Positions 36,719-49,500 of a DNA stretch of 64,000 bases are shown one piece after another; positions within the stretch are counted from its first letter, which is position 1, and each line of letters starts with the position of its first letter. The position numbers were made by a program, and so were the translations under genes. The stretch is from Mimachlamys varia (taxonomy: Eukaryota > Mollusca > Bivalvia > Pectinida > Pectinidae). The DNA lies in contig OX392528.1 of the NCBI GenBank assembly GCA_947623455.1, forward strand, positions 1,564,001 to 1,628,000, in the 5' to 3' direction. The notes beneath the pieces are model-generated. The model saw only the letters and a program-made list of their open reading frames with translations. It was not told the origin of the DNA and did no database searches.

Positions 36719-39700
36719 CTAGGCATGTTGGATTAAGTGATTTATAAGTAGGCATGTTGGATTTAGTGATTTATAAGTAGGCATATTGGATTAAGTGATT
36801 TATAAGAAGGCATGTTAGATTTAGTGATTTATAAGTAGGCATGTTTGATTTAGTGATTTATAAGTAGGCATGTTGGATTTAGTGATTTATAAGTAGGCAT
36901 GTTTGATTTAGTGATTTATAAGTAGGCACGTTAGATTTAGTGATTTATAAGTAGGCATGTTAGATTTAATGATTTATAAGTAGGCATATTGGATTTAGTG
37001 ATTTATAAGTAGGCATGTTGGATTTAGTGATTTATAAGTAGGCATGTTGGATTTAGTGATTTATAAGTAGGCATGTTGGATTTAGTGATTTATAAGTAGG
37101 CATGTTAGATTTAGTGATTTATAAGTAGGCATGTTGGATTTAGTGATTTATAAGTAGGCATGTTGATTAGTGATTTATAAGTAGGCATGTTGGATTTAGT
37201 GATTTATAAGTAGGCATGTTGGATTTAGTGATTTATAAGTAGGCATGTTAGATTTAGTGATTTATAAGTAGGCATGTTGGATTTAGTGATTTATAAGTAG
37301 GCATGTTGATTAGTGATTTATAAGTAGGCATGTTGGATTTAGTGATTTATAAGTAGGCATGTTGGATTTAGTGATTTATAAGTAGGCATGTTGATTAGTG
37401 ATTTATAAGTAGGCATGTTGGATTTAGTGATTTATAAGTAGGCATGTTGATTAGTGATTTATAAGTAGGCATGTTTGATTTAGTGATTTATAAGTAGGCA
37501 TGTTGATTAGTGATTTATAAGTAGGCATGTTGGATTTAGTGATTTATAAGTAGGCATGTTGGATTTAGTTATTTATAAGTAGGCATGTTAGATTTAGTGA
37601 TTTATAAGTAGGCATGTTGGATTTAGTGATTTATAAGTAGGCATGTTGATTAGTGATTTATAAGTAGGCATGTTGGATTTAGTGATTTATAAGTAGGCAT
37701 GTTGGATTTAGTGATTTATAAGTAGGCATGTTGATTAGTGATTTATAAGTAGGCATGTTGGATTTAGTGATTTATAAGTAGGCATGTTGGATTTAGTGAT
37801 TTATAAGTAGGCATGTTGGATTTAGTGATTTATAAGTAGGCATGTTGGTTTAATGATTTATAAGTAGGCATGTTAGATTTAGTGATTTATAAGTAGGCAT
37901 GTTGGATTTAGTGATTTATAAGTAGGCATGTTGGATTTAGTTATTTATAAGTAGGCATGTTAGATTTAGTGATTTATAAGTAGGCATGTTGGATTTAGTG
38001 ATTTATAAGTAGGCATGTTAGATTTAGTGATTTATAAGTAGGCATGTTAGATTTAATGATTTATAAGTAGGCATGTTGATTAGTGATTTATAAGTAGGCA
38101 TGTTTGATTTAGTGATTTATAAGTAGGCATGTTGATTAGTGATTTATAAGTAGGCATGTTGGATTTAGTAATTTATAAGTAGGCATGTTAGATTTAGTGA
38201 TTTATAAGTAGGCATGTTGATTAGTGATTTATAAGTAGGCATGTTGGATTTAGTGATTTATAAGTAGGCATGTTGGATTTAGTGATTTATAAGTAGGCAT
38301 GTTGGTTTAATGATTTATAAGTAGGCATGTTGATTTAGTGATTTATAAGTAGGCATGTTGGATTTAGTGATTTATAAGTAGGCATGTTAGATTAGCGATT
38401 TATAAGTAGGCATGTTAGATTTAATGATTTATAAGTAGGCATGTTGATTAGTGATTTATAAGTAGGCATGTTTGATTTAGTGATTTATAAGTAGGCATGT
38501 TGATTAGTGATTTATAAGTAGGCATGTTGGATTTAGTGATTTATAAGTAGGCATGTTAGATTTAGTAATTTATAAGTAGGCATGTTGTTTGTGATTTATA
38601 AGTAGGCATGTTGATTAGTGATTTATAAGTAGGCATGTTGGATTTAGTGATTTATAAGTAGGTATGTTGGATTTAGTGATTTATAAGTAGGCATGTTGGA
38701 TTTAGTGATTTATAAGTAGGCATGTTGATTTAGTGATTTATAAGTAGGCATGTTGGATTTAGTGATTTATAAGTAGGCATGTTAGATTTAGTGATTTATA
38801 AGTAGGCATGTTGGATTTAGTGATTTATAAGTAGGCATGTTGATTAGTGATTTATAAGTAGGCATGTTGGATTTAGTGATTTATAAGTAGGCATGTTGGA
38901 TTTAGTGATTTATAAGTAGGCATGTTAGATTTAGTGATTTATAAGTAGGCATGTTGGATTTAGTGATTTATAAGTAGGCATGTTGATTAGTGATTTATAA
39001 GTAGGCATGTTGGATTTAGTGATTTATAAGTAGGCATGTTGGATTTAGTGATTTATAAGTAGGCATGTTGATTAGTGATTTATAAGTAGGCATGTTGGAT
39101 TTAGTGATTTATAAGTAGGCATGTTGATTAGTGATTTATAAGTAGGCATGTTTGATTTAGTGATTTATAAGTAGGCATGTTGATTAGTGATTTATAAGTA
39201 GGCATGTTGGATTTAGTGATTTATAAGTAGGCATGTTGGATTTAGTTATTTATAAGTAGGCATGTTAGATTTAGTGATTTATAAGTAGGCATGTTGGATT
39301 TAGTGATTTATAAGTAGGCATGTTGATTAGTGATTTATAAGTAGGCATGTTGGATTTAGTGATTTATAAGTAGGCATGTTGGATTTAGTGATTTATAAGT
39401 AGGCATGTTGATTAGTGATTTATAAGTAGGCATGTTGGATTTAGTGATTTATAAGTAGGCATGTTGGATTTAGTGATTTATAAGTAGGCATGTTGGATTT
39501 AGTGATTTATAAGTAGGCATGTTGGTTTAATGATTTATAAGTAGGCATGTTAGATTTAGTGATTTATAAGTAGGCATGTTGGATTTAGTGATTTATAAGT
39601 AGGCATGTTGGATTTAGTTATTTATAAGTAGGCATGTTAGATTTAGTGATTTATAAGTAGGCATGTTGGATTTAGTGATTTATAAGTAGGCATGTTAGAT

Positions 39701-42142
39701 TTAGTGATTTATAAGTAGGCATGTTAGATTTAATGATTTATAAGTAGGCATGTTGATTAGTGATTTATAAGTAGGCATGTTTGATTTAGTGATTTATAAG
39801 TAGGCATGTTGATTAGTGATTTATAAGTAGGCATGTTGGATTTAGTAATTTATAAGTAGGCATGTTAGATTTAGTGATTTATAAGTAGGCATGTTGATTA
39901 GTGATTTATAAGTAGGCATGTTGGATTTAGTGATTTATAAGTAGGCATGTTGGATTTAGTGATTTATAAGTAGGCATGTTGGTTTAATGATTTATAAGTA
40001 GGCATGTTGATTTAGTGATTTATAAGTAGGCATGTTGGATTTAGTGATTTATAAGTAGGCATGTTAGATTAGCGATTTATAAGTAGGCATGTTAGATTTA
40101 ATGATTTATAAGTAGGCATGTTGATTAGTGATTTATAAGTAGGCATGTTTGATTTAGTGATTTATAAGTAGGCATGTTGATTAGTGATTTATAAGTAGGC
40201 ATGTTGGATTTAGTGATTTATAAGTAGGCATGTTAGATTTAGTAATTTATAAGTAGGCATGTTGTTTGTGATTTATAAGTAGGCATGTTGATTAGTGATT
40301 TATAAGTAGGCATGTTGGATTTAGTGATTTATAAGTAGGTATGTTGGATTTAGTGATTTATAAGTAGGCATGTTGGATTTAGTGATTTATAAGTAGGCAT
40401 GTTGATTTAGTGATTTATAAGTAGGCATGTTGGATTTAGTTATTTATAAGTAGGCATGTTAGATTTAGTGATTTATAAGTAGGCATGTTGGATTTAGTGA
40501 TTTATAAGTAGGCATGTTAGATTAGCGATTTATAAGTAGGCATGTTAGATTTAATGATTTATAAGTAGGCATGTTGATTAGTGATTTATAAGTAGGCATG
40601 TTTGATTTAGTGATTTATAAGTAGGCATGTTGATTAGTGATTTATAAGTAGGCATGTTGGATTTAGTGATTTATAAGTAGGCATGTTAGATTTAGTAATT
40701 TATAAGTAGGCATGTTGTTTGTGATTTATAAGTAGGCATGTTGATTAGTGATTTATAAGTAGGCATGTTGATTAGTGATTTATAAGTAGGTATGTTAGAT
40801 TTAGTGATTTATAAGTAGGCATGTTGGATTTAGTGATTTATAAGTAGGCATGTTGGATTTAGTGATTTATAAGTAGGCACGTTGATTAGTGATTTATAAG
40901 TAGGCATGTTGGATTTAGTGATTTATAAGTAGGCATGTTGGATTTAGCGATTTATAAGTAGGCATGTTGGATTTAGTGATTTATAAGTAGGCAGGTTGAT
41001 TAGTGATTTATAAGTAGGCATGTTGGATTTAGTGATTTATAAGTAGGCATGTTGGATTTAGTGATTTATAAGTAGGCATGTTGGTTTAATGATTTATAAG
41101 TAGGCATGTTGATTAGTGATTTATAAGTAGGCATGTTGGATTTAGTGATTTATAAGTAGGTATGTTGGATTTAGTGATTTATAAGTAGGCATGTTGATTA
41201 GTGATTTATAAGTAGGCATGTTGGATTTAGCGATTTATAAGTAGGCATGTTGGATTTAGTGATTTATAAGCAGGCAGGTTGATTAGTGATTTATAAGTAG
41301 GCATGTTGATTAGTGATTTATAAGTAGGCATGTTGATTAGTGATTTATAAGTAGGCATGTTGATTAGTGATTTATAAGTAGGCATGTTGGATTTAGTGAT
41401 TTATAAGTAGGCATGTTGATTAGCGATTTATAAGTAGGCATGTTGGATTTAGTGATTTATAAGTAGGCATGTTGGATTTAGTGATTTATAAGTAGGCATG
41501 TTGGATTTAGTGATTTATAAGTAGGTATGTTGGATTTAGTGATTTATAAGTAGGCATGTTGGATTTAGTGATTTATAAGTAGGTATGTTGGATTTAGTGA
41601 TTTATAAGTAGGCAGGTTGGATTAGTGATTTATATGTAGGCATGTTTGATTTAGTGATTTATAAGTAGGCATGTTGGTTTAATGATTTACAAGTAGGCAT
41701 GTTGGTTTAATGATTTATAAGTAGGTATGTTAGATATAGTGATTAATAAGTAGGCATGTTGGATTTAGTGATTTACAAGTAGGTATGTTGGATTTAGTGA
41801 TTTATAAGTAGGCATGTTGATTAGTGATTTATAAGTAGGCATGTTAGATTTAGTGATTTATAAGTAGGTATGTTGGATTTAGTGATTTATAAGTAGGCAT
41901 GTTAGATATAGTGATTAATAAGTAGGTAGGTTGGATTTAGTGATTTATAAGTAGGCATGTTGGATTTAATGATTTATAAGTAGGTATGTTGGATTTAGTG
42001 ATTTATAAGTAGGCATGTTGGATTTAGTGATTTATAAGTAGGCATGTTGGTTTAATGATTTATAAGTAGGCATGTTAGATTTAGTGATTTATAAGCAGGC
42101 ATGTTGGATTTAGTGATTTATAAGTAGGCATGTTGGACTTAG
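36719..42142. repeat. Satellite A, right block
   Basis: About 190 units of the same 27/29-bp family, with a different set of variants from the left block: GTTTGATTTAG, the 28-bp GTTGGTTTAATG and the 26-bp GTTGTTTGTG. A higher-order period of about 1,677 bp is visible from the GTTGTTTGTG landmark at 38584 and 40261, with a further partial duplication (453 bp) placing it again at 40714. The last 0.5 kb is more degenerate (GATTAATAAG, GGCAGG, TTACAAG), as expected at an array edge. Confidence 0.95.
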
Positions 42143-42989
42143 CTTTTCATTTATTGAATTTCATCAGACCTCATGCCTAATTTCTGCAAGTTACATTTCA
42201 TATAACATTACCTTAGGCATGAAAAGTTGTTTTTCAAATTCTTCAAGACATTAACTTTGTGAAACATTTTATACATTGTAAATGTCAAGCGAAAGAAATT
42301 TGGTTTAAAGTACACTATGCGAATCCTTTGATTATTAATTGCCCCATATACGTAATTTTCGTCAGAAAATCAAGCCTAATAACTTTATTTTATTATAGAA
42401 TTAAGATTAACTGATATCACCAATATTCAAGATGAATTCTTACGCGGTTACCGGTACAGCAGCAGTTTGAATCTCGGTATTTGTAAACACGCGTCCATTT
42501 TGAACTGTTTTCTAACTTCGGCTTGTTGTTGAAGTGGGCCCCACCTGAGTTATTTTCAATTCTTTGTATTTTTCTGTCAAAAGTTTCTTGTTAGTTACCA
42601 CTCAGGTTTAGTTCGTTTTAGGCTTATTTTTGTATGGTTATTAACTGGATTTTTTTTCAGAATTTTTCAGAATCACGAAAAATTTCCTGAAGTTACGTAT
42701 ATTGGGCCTTTAATTGCCCCATATTGCTCAATGAGTAGAAGGAGGATGATGGTGATTTATGTACTCAATCATTGAAGCCCTGTTAATTTACCCAATCAAC
42801 TATTATAAGATATCAAAATGTTACTGTTTTATAAAAGAAGTTTGTTTGAAAATACTTGACACAATGCTATGACATATTTCAGGAATGCAAAGAGCAAAAG
42901 TGAGCGTAACCCCTGTTGTTGAGGATGATGACCACTAAGGACCAAGCTAAAGGTTAATATAATCTTAAATTTTGAAAATGCATCCTTAC
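42143..42989 (-). other. Low-copy intron sequence downstream of SRBD1 exon c
   Basis: AT-rich non-repetitive sequence that begins, in gene sense, with the donor GTAAGG at 42989. No further exon of the gene is recognisable in it, so the intron continues leftward through satellite A. It contains one candidate MITE. Confidence 0.7.
42335..42713. mobile_element. Candidate non-autonomous DNA transposon (MITE), about 370 bp
   Basis: The left end TTAATTGCCCCATATACGTAA and the inverted right end (reading inward TTAAAGGCCCAATATACGTAA) share ATATACGTAA and most of the preceding bases. Both ends begin with TTAA. A longer direct repeat, TTAATTGCCCCATAT, is present at 42335-42349 and 42710-42724, so the exact boundaries are ambiguous. 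TTAA ends would fit a piggyBac-like element, but the usual CCC does not directly follow TTAA. No coding capacity. Confidence 0.4.
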
Positions 42990-43088
42990 CAATAATGGAT
43001 GTTTGCTCTGTTTTCTTTGATGGCATCTGAAATCAGTTTTTCTGTCTCCCGACATCCAGACCCATCTCCTATGGCAATTATGCTGCAT
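42990..43088 (-). CDS. SRBD1: SRBD1/Tex-like protein, exon c (YqgF domain, second motif)
   Basis: 99-bp internal exon with acceptor ATTGTAG/A and donor TTATTG/GTAAGG. It starts in the phase left by the exon at 52235-52316 (AG plus A completes Arg) and ends in phase 2. It encodes CSIIAIGDGSGCRETEKLI followed by a short helix-like stretch ending IHY. The GDGSGCRET segment matches the conserved GNGTxxRET motif of the YqgF/RNase-H-like domain in Tex and SRBD1 proteins, with Asp for the usual Asn. A short ORF at 42829-43026 overlaps this exon in another frame and is not coding. The next exon is not in the window. Confidence 0.88.
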
Positions 43089-43589
43089 CTACAATAAGTG
43101 TGTGAGAACGTATAGTAAATAATAGACATTAATTATAGTCTTAAAAAAATTTTTAATCAAATAGACAACATAATGACATAGGACTTCATCTAGGAAAGGA
43201 ATACTGATAGAGGCAAATGACGTCTATAAGCCTGAATACCGATACTGATCACTGATGCTTGGTCTACTAGTATATGATGTGGACATTTCTTGTGCAGTTT
43301 CTCTTCTGGTAGATAAGGTTGCCTTAACTGATACAATACAATGGATTACAGGACGGAGCATTCGTCATTCTTGTTCATTATTTTTCAGTTTATCAGAAAT
43401 TTAACTTAAATTTTATCAATAACAATCAAAAAGGAAAAGATCTCTCTCCGGTAGAAAGTCTCAATAGTGATACAAATCCATCAGGTTTCTTCTTGTTATT
43501 ACCGGGGTAGATGTAAGGTGGCATGAACATGATATTAGATAAACATGTGATCTTCTCGATGATTCTACGAGATCTACTCCTTCCAATAA
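43089..43589 (-). other. Non-repetitive 3' part of the intron before exon c
   Basis: About 500 bp between satellite B and the exon. In gene sense it ends CACACTTATTGTAG. No gene or RNA recognised. Confidence 0.7.
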
Positions 43590-46500
43590 GGTATACACCT
43601 GTCCCTATGTTTACCTGTGAGGTGTATACACCTGTCCCTATATTTACCTGTGAGGTGTATACACCTGTCCCTATGTTTACCTGTGAGGTGTACACCTGTC
43701 CCTATGTTTACCTGTGAGGTGTACACCTGTCCCTATGTATACCTGTGAGGTGTACACCTGTCCCTATGTTTACCTGTGAGGTGTACACCTGTCCCTATGT
43801 TTACCTGTGAGGTGTACACCTGTCCCTATGTTTACCTGTGAGGTGTATACACCTGTCCCTATATTTACCTGTGAGGTGTATACACCTGTCCCTATGTTTA
43901 CCTGTGAGGTGTACACCTGTCCCTATGTTTACCTGTGAGGTGTACACCTGTCCCTATGTATACCTGTGAGGTGTACACCTGTCCCTATGTTTACCTGTGA
44001 GGTATACACTTGTCCCTATGTTTACCTGTGAGGTGTACACTTGTCCCTATGTTTACCTGTGAGGTGTACACCTGTCCCTATGTTTACCTGTGAGGTGTAC
44101 ACCTGTCCCTCTGTTTACCTGTGAGGTGTACAACTGTCCCTATGTTTACCTGTGAGGTGTACACCTGTCCCTATGTTTACCTGTGAGGTGTACACCTGTC
44201 CCTATGTTTACCTGTGAGGTGTACACCTGTCCCTATGTTTACCTGTGAGGTGTACACCTGTCCCTATGTTTACCTGTGAGTTGTACACCTGTCCCTATGT
44301 TTACCTGTGAGGTGTACACCTGTCCCTATGTGTACCTGTGAGGTGTACACCTGTCCCTATGTTTACCTGTGAGTTGTACACCTGTCCCTATGTTTACCTG
44401 TGAGGTGTACACCTGTCCCTATGTTTACCTGTGAGGCGTACACCTGTCCCTTTGTTTACCTGTGAGTTGTACAACTGTCCCTATGTTTACCTGTGAGGTG
44501 TACACCTGTCCCTATGTTTACCTGTGAGGTGTACACCTGTCCCTATGTTTACCTGTGAGGTGTACACCTGTCCCTATGTTTACCTGTGAGGTGTACACCT
44601 GTCCCTATGTTTACCTGTTAGGTGTACACCTGTCCCTATGTTTACCTGTGAGGTGTACACCTGTCCCTATGTTTACCTGTGAGGTGTACACCTGTCCCTA
44701 TGTGTACCTGTGAGGTGTACACCTGTCCCTATGTTTACCTGTGAGTTGTACACCTGTCCCTATGTTTACCTGTGAGGTGTACACCTGTCCCTATGTTTAC
44801 CTGTGAGGCGTACACCTGTCCCTTTGTTTACCTGTGAGTTGTACAACTGTCCCTATGTTTACCTGTGAGGTGTACACCTGTCCCTATGTTTACCTGTGAG
44901 GTGTACACCTGTCCCTATGTTTACCTGTGAGGTGTACACCTGTCCCTATGTTTACCTGTGAGGTGTACACCTGTCCCTATGTTTACCTGTTAGGTGTACA
45001 CCTGTCCCTATGTTTACCTGTGAGGTGTACACCTGTCCCTCTGTTTACCTGTGAGGCGTACACCTGTCCCTATGTTTACCTGTGAGGCGTACACCTGTCC
45101 CTATGTTCACCTGTGAGTTGTACACATGTCCCTTTGTTTACCTGTGAGGTGTACACCTGTCCCTGTGTTTACCTGTGAGTTGTACACCTGTCCCTATGTT
45201 CACCTGTGAGGCGTACACCTGTCCCTATGTTTACCTGTGAGTTGTACACCTGTCCCTATGTTTACCTGTGAGGTGTACACCTGTCCCTATGTTTACCTGT
45301 GAGGTGTACACCTGTCCCTATGTTTACCTGTGATGTGTACACCTGTCCCTATCTTTACCTGTGAGGTGTACACCTGTCCCTATGTTTACCTGTGAGGTGT
45401 ACACCTGTCCCTATGTTTACCTGTGAGGTGTACACCTGTCCCGATGTTTACCTGTGAGGTGTACACCTGTCCCTATGTTTACCTGTGAGGTGTACACTTG
45501 TCCCTATGTTTACCTGTGATGTGTACACCTGTCCCTATGTTTACCTGTGAGGTGTACACCTGTCCCTATGTTTACCTGTGAGGTGTAAACCTGTCCCTAT
45601 GTTTACCTGTGAGGTGTGCACCTGTCCCGATGTTTACCTGTGATGTGTACACCTGTCCCTATGTTTACCTGTGAGGTGTACACTTGTCCCTATGTTTACC
45701 TGTGAGGTGTACACTTGTCCCTATGTTTACCTGTGATGTGTACACTTGTCCCTATGTTTACCTGTGAGGTGTACACCTGTCCCGATGTTTACCTGTGAGG
45801 TGTACACCTGTCCCTATGTTTACCTGTGAGGTGTACACCTGTCCCTATGTTTACCTGTGAGGTGTACACCTGTCCCTATGTTTACCTGTGAGGTGTACAC
45901 CTGTCCCTATGTTTACCTGTGAGGTGTACACCTGTCCCGATGTTTACCTGTGAGGTGTACACCTGTCCCTATGTTTACCTGTGAGGTGTACACCTGTCCC
46001 TATGTTTACCTGTGAGGCGTACACCTGTCCCTATGTTTACCTGTGAGGTGTACACCTGTCCCTATGTTTACCTGTGAGGTGTACACCTGTCCCGATGTTT
46101 ACCTGTGAGGTGTACACCTGTCCCTATGTTTACCTGTGAGGTGTACACCTGTCCCTATGTTTACCTGTGAGGTGTACACCTGTCCCGATGTTTACCTGTG
46201 AGGTGTACACCTGTCCCTATGTTTACCTGTGAGGTGTACACCTGTCCCTATGTTTACCTGTGAGGTGTACACCTGTCCCTATGTTTACCTGTGAGGTGTA
46301 CACCTGTCCCTATGTGTACCTGTGAGGTGTACACCTGTCCCTATGTTTACCTGTGAGTTGTACACCTGTCCCTATGTTTACCTGTGAGGTGTACACCTGT
46401 CCCTATGTGTACCTGTGAGGTGTACACCTGTCCCTATGTTTACCTGTGAGTTGTACACCTGTCCCTATGTTTACCTGTGAGGTGTACACCTGTCCCTATG

Positions 46501-49500
46501 TTTACCTGTGAGGCGTACACCTGTCCCTATGTTTACCTGTGAGTTGTACAACTGTCCCTATGTTTACCTGTGAGGTGTACACCTGTCCCTATGTTTACCT
46601 GTGAGGTGTACACCTGTCCCTATGTTTACCTGTGAGGTGTACACCTGTCCCTATGTTTACCTGTGAGGTGTACACCTGTCCCTCTGTTTACCTGTTAGGT
46701 GTACACCTGTCCCTATGTTTACCTGTGAGGTGTACACCTGTCCCTCTGTTTACCTGTGAGGCGTACACCTGTCCCTATGTTTACCTGTGAGGCGTACACC
46801 TGTCCCTATGTTCACCTGTGAGTTGTACACATGTCCCTTTGTTTACCTGTGAGGTGTACACCTGTCCCTGTGTTTACCTGTGAGTTGTACACCTGTCCCT
46901 ATGTTCACCTGTGAGGCGTACACCTGTCCCTATGTTTACCTGTGAGTTGTACACCTGTCCCTATGTTTACCTGTGAGGTGTACACCTGTCCCTATGTTTA
47001 CCTGTGAGGTGTACACCTGTCCCTATGTTTACCTGTGATGTGTACACCTGTCCCTATGTTTACCTGTGAGGTGTACACCTGTCCCTATGTTTACCTGTGA
47101 GGTGTACACCTGTCCCTATGTTTACCTGTGAGGTGTACACCTGTCCCGATGTTTACCTGTGAGGTGTACACCTGTCCCTATGTTTACCTGTGAGGTGTAC
47201 AATTGTCCCTATGTTTACCTGTGATGTGTACACCTGTCCCTATGTTTACCTGTGAGGTGTACACCTGTCCCTATGTTTACCTGTGAGGTGTACACCTGTC
47301 CCTATGTTTACCTGTGAGGTGTAAACCTGTCCCGATGTTTACCTGTGAGGTGTACACCTGTCCCTATGTTTACCTGTGAGGTGTACACTTGTCCCTATGT
47401 TTACCTGTGAGGTGTACACTTGTCCCTATGTTTACCTGTGATGTGTACACCTGTCCCTATGTTTACCTGTGAGGTGTACACCTGTCCCTATGTTTACCTG
47501 TGAGGTGTACACCTGTCCCTATGTTTACCTGTGAGGTGTACACCTGTCCCTATGTTTACCTGTGAGGTGTACACCTGTCCCTATGTTTACCTGTGAGGTG
47601 TACACCTGTCCCTATGTTTACCTGTGAGGTGTACACCTGTCCCTATGTTTACCTGTGAGGTGTACACCTGTCCCTCTGTTTACCTGTTAGGTGTACACCT
47701 GTCCCTATGTTTACCTGTGAGGCGTACACCTGTCCCTCTGTTTACCTGTGAGGCGTACACCTGTCCCTATGTTTACCTGTGAGGCGTACACCTGTCCCTA
47801 TGTTCACCTGTGAGTTGTACACATGTCCCTTTGTTTACCTGTGAGGTGTACACCTGTCCCTGTGTTTACCTGTGAGTTGTACACCTGTCCCTGTGTTCAC
47901 CTGTGAGGCGTACACCTGTCCCTATGTTCACCTGTGAGTTGTACACCTGTCCCTATGTTTACCTGTGAGGTGTACACCTGTCCCTATGTTTACCTGTGAT
48001 GTGTACACCTGTCCCTATGTTTACCTGTGATGTGTACACCTGTCCCTATGTTTACCTGTGAGGTGTACACCTGTCCCTATGTTTACCTGTGAGGTGTACA
48101 CCTGTCCCGATGTTTACCTGTGAGGTGTACACCTGTCCCTATGTTTACCTGTGAGGTGTACACCTGTCCCTATGTTTACCTGTGAGGTGTACACCTGTCC
48201 CTATGTTTACCTGTGAGGTGTACACCTGTCCCTATGTTTACCTGTGAGGTGTAAACCTGTCCCTATGTTTACCTGTGAGGTGTACACCTGTCCCGATGTT
48301 TACCTGTGAGGTGTACACCTGTCCCTATGTTTACCTGTGAGGTGTACACTTGTCCCTATGTTTACCTGTGAGGTGTACACTTGTCCCTATGTTTACCTGT
48401 GATGTGTACACTTGTCCCTATGTTTACCTGTGAGGTGTACACCTGTCCCTATGTTTACCTGTGAGGTGTACACCTGTCCCTATGTTTACCTGTGAGGTGT
48501 ACACCTGTCCCTATGTTTACCTGTGAGGTGTACACCTGTCCCTATGTTTACCTGTGAGGTGTACACCTGTCCCTATGTTTACCTGTGAGGTGTACACCTG
48601 TCCCTATGTTTACCTGTGAGGTGTACACCTGTCCCGATGTTTACCTGTGAGGTGTACACCTGTCCCTATGTTTACCTGTGAGGTGTACACCTGTCCCTAT
48701 GTTTACCTGTGAGGTGTACACCTGTCCCGATGTTTACCTGTGAGGTGTACACCTGTCCCTATGTTTACCTGTGAGGTGTACACCTGTCCCTATGTTTACC
48801 TGTGAGGTGTACACCTGTCCCTATGTTTACCTGTGAGGTGTACACCTGTCCCTATGTTTACCTGTGAGGTGTACACCTGTCCCTATGTTTACCTGTGAGG
48901 TGTACACCTGTCCCTATGTTTACCTGTGAAGTGTACACCTGTCCCTGTGTTTACCTGTGAGGTGTACACTTGTCCCTATGTTTACCTGTGAGGTGTGCAC
49001 CTGTCCCTATGTTTACCTGTGAGGTGTACACTTGTCTCTATGTTTACCTGTGAGGTGTACACTTGTCCCTATGTGTACCTGTGAGGTGTACACCTGTCCC
49101 TATGTTTACCTGTGAGGTGTACACCTATCCCTATGTTTACCTGTGAGGTGTACACTTGTCCCGATGTTTACCTGTGATGTGTACACCTGTCCCTATGTTT
49201 ACCTGTGAGGTGTACACCTGTCCCTATGTTTACCTGTGAGGTGTACACCTGTCCCGATGTTTACCTGTGAGGTGTACACCTGTCCCTATGTTTACCTGTG
49301 AGGTGTACACCTGTCCCTATGTTTACCTGTGAGGTGTACACCTGTCCCTATGTTTACCTGTGAGGTGTACACCTGTCCCTATGTTTACCTGTGAGGTGTA
49401 CACCTGTCCCTATGTTTACCTGAGGTGTACACCTGTCCCTATGTTTACCTGTGAGGTGTACACCTGTCCCTATGTTTACCTGTGATGTGTACACCTGTCC

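Noticed and set aside
42829..43026. 65-codon minus-strand ORF
   Set aside because: Overlaps SRBD1 exon c in a different frame and runs across its donor; the exon frame has the conserved motif.
43426..43717. Short ORFs on both strands at the edge of minisatellite B
   Set aside because: They only translate the 33-bp units; the 31-bp units break the frame.
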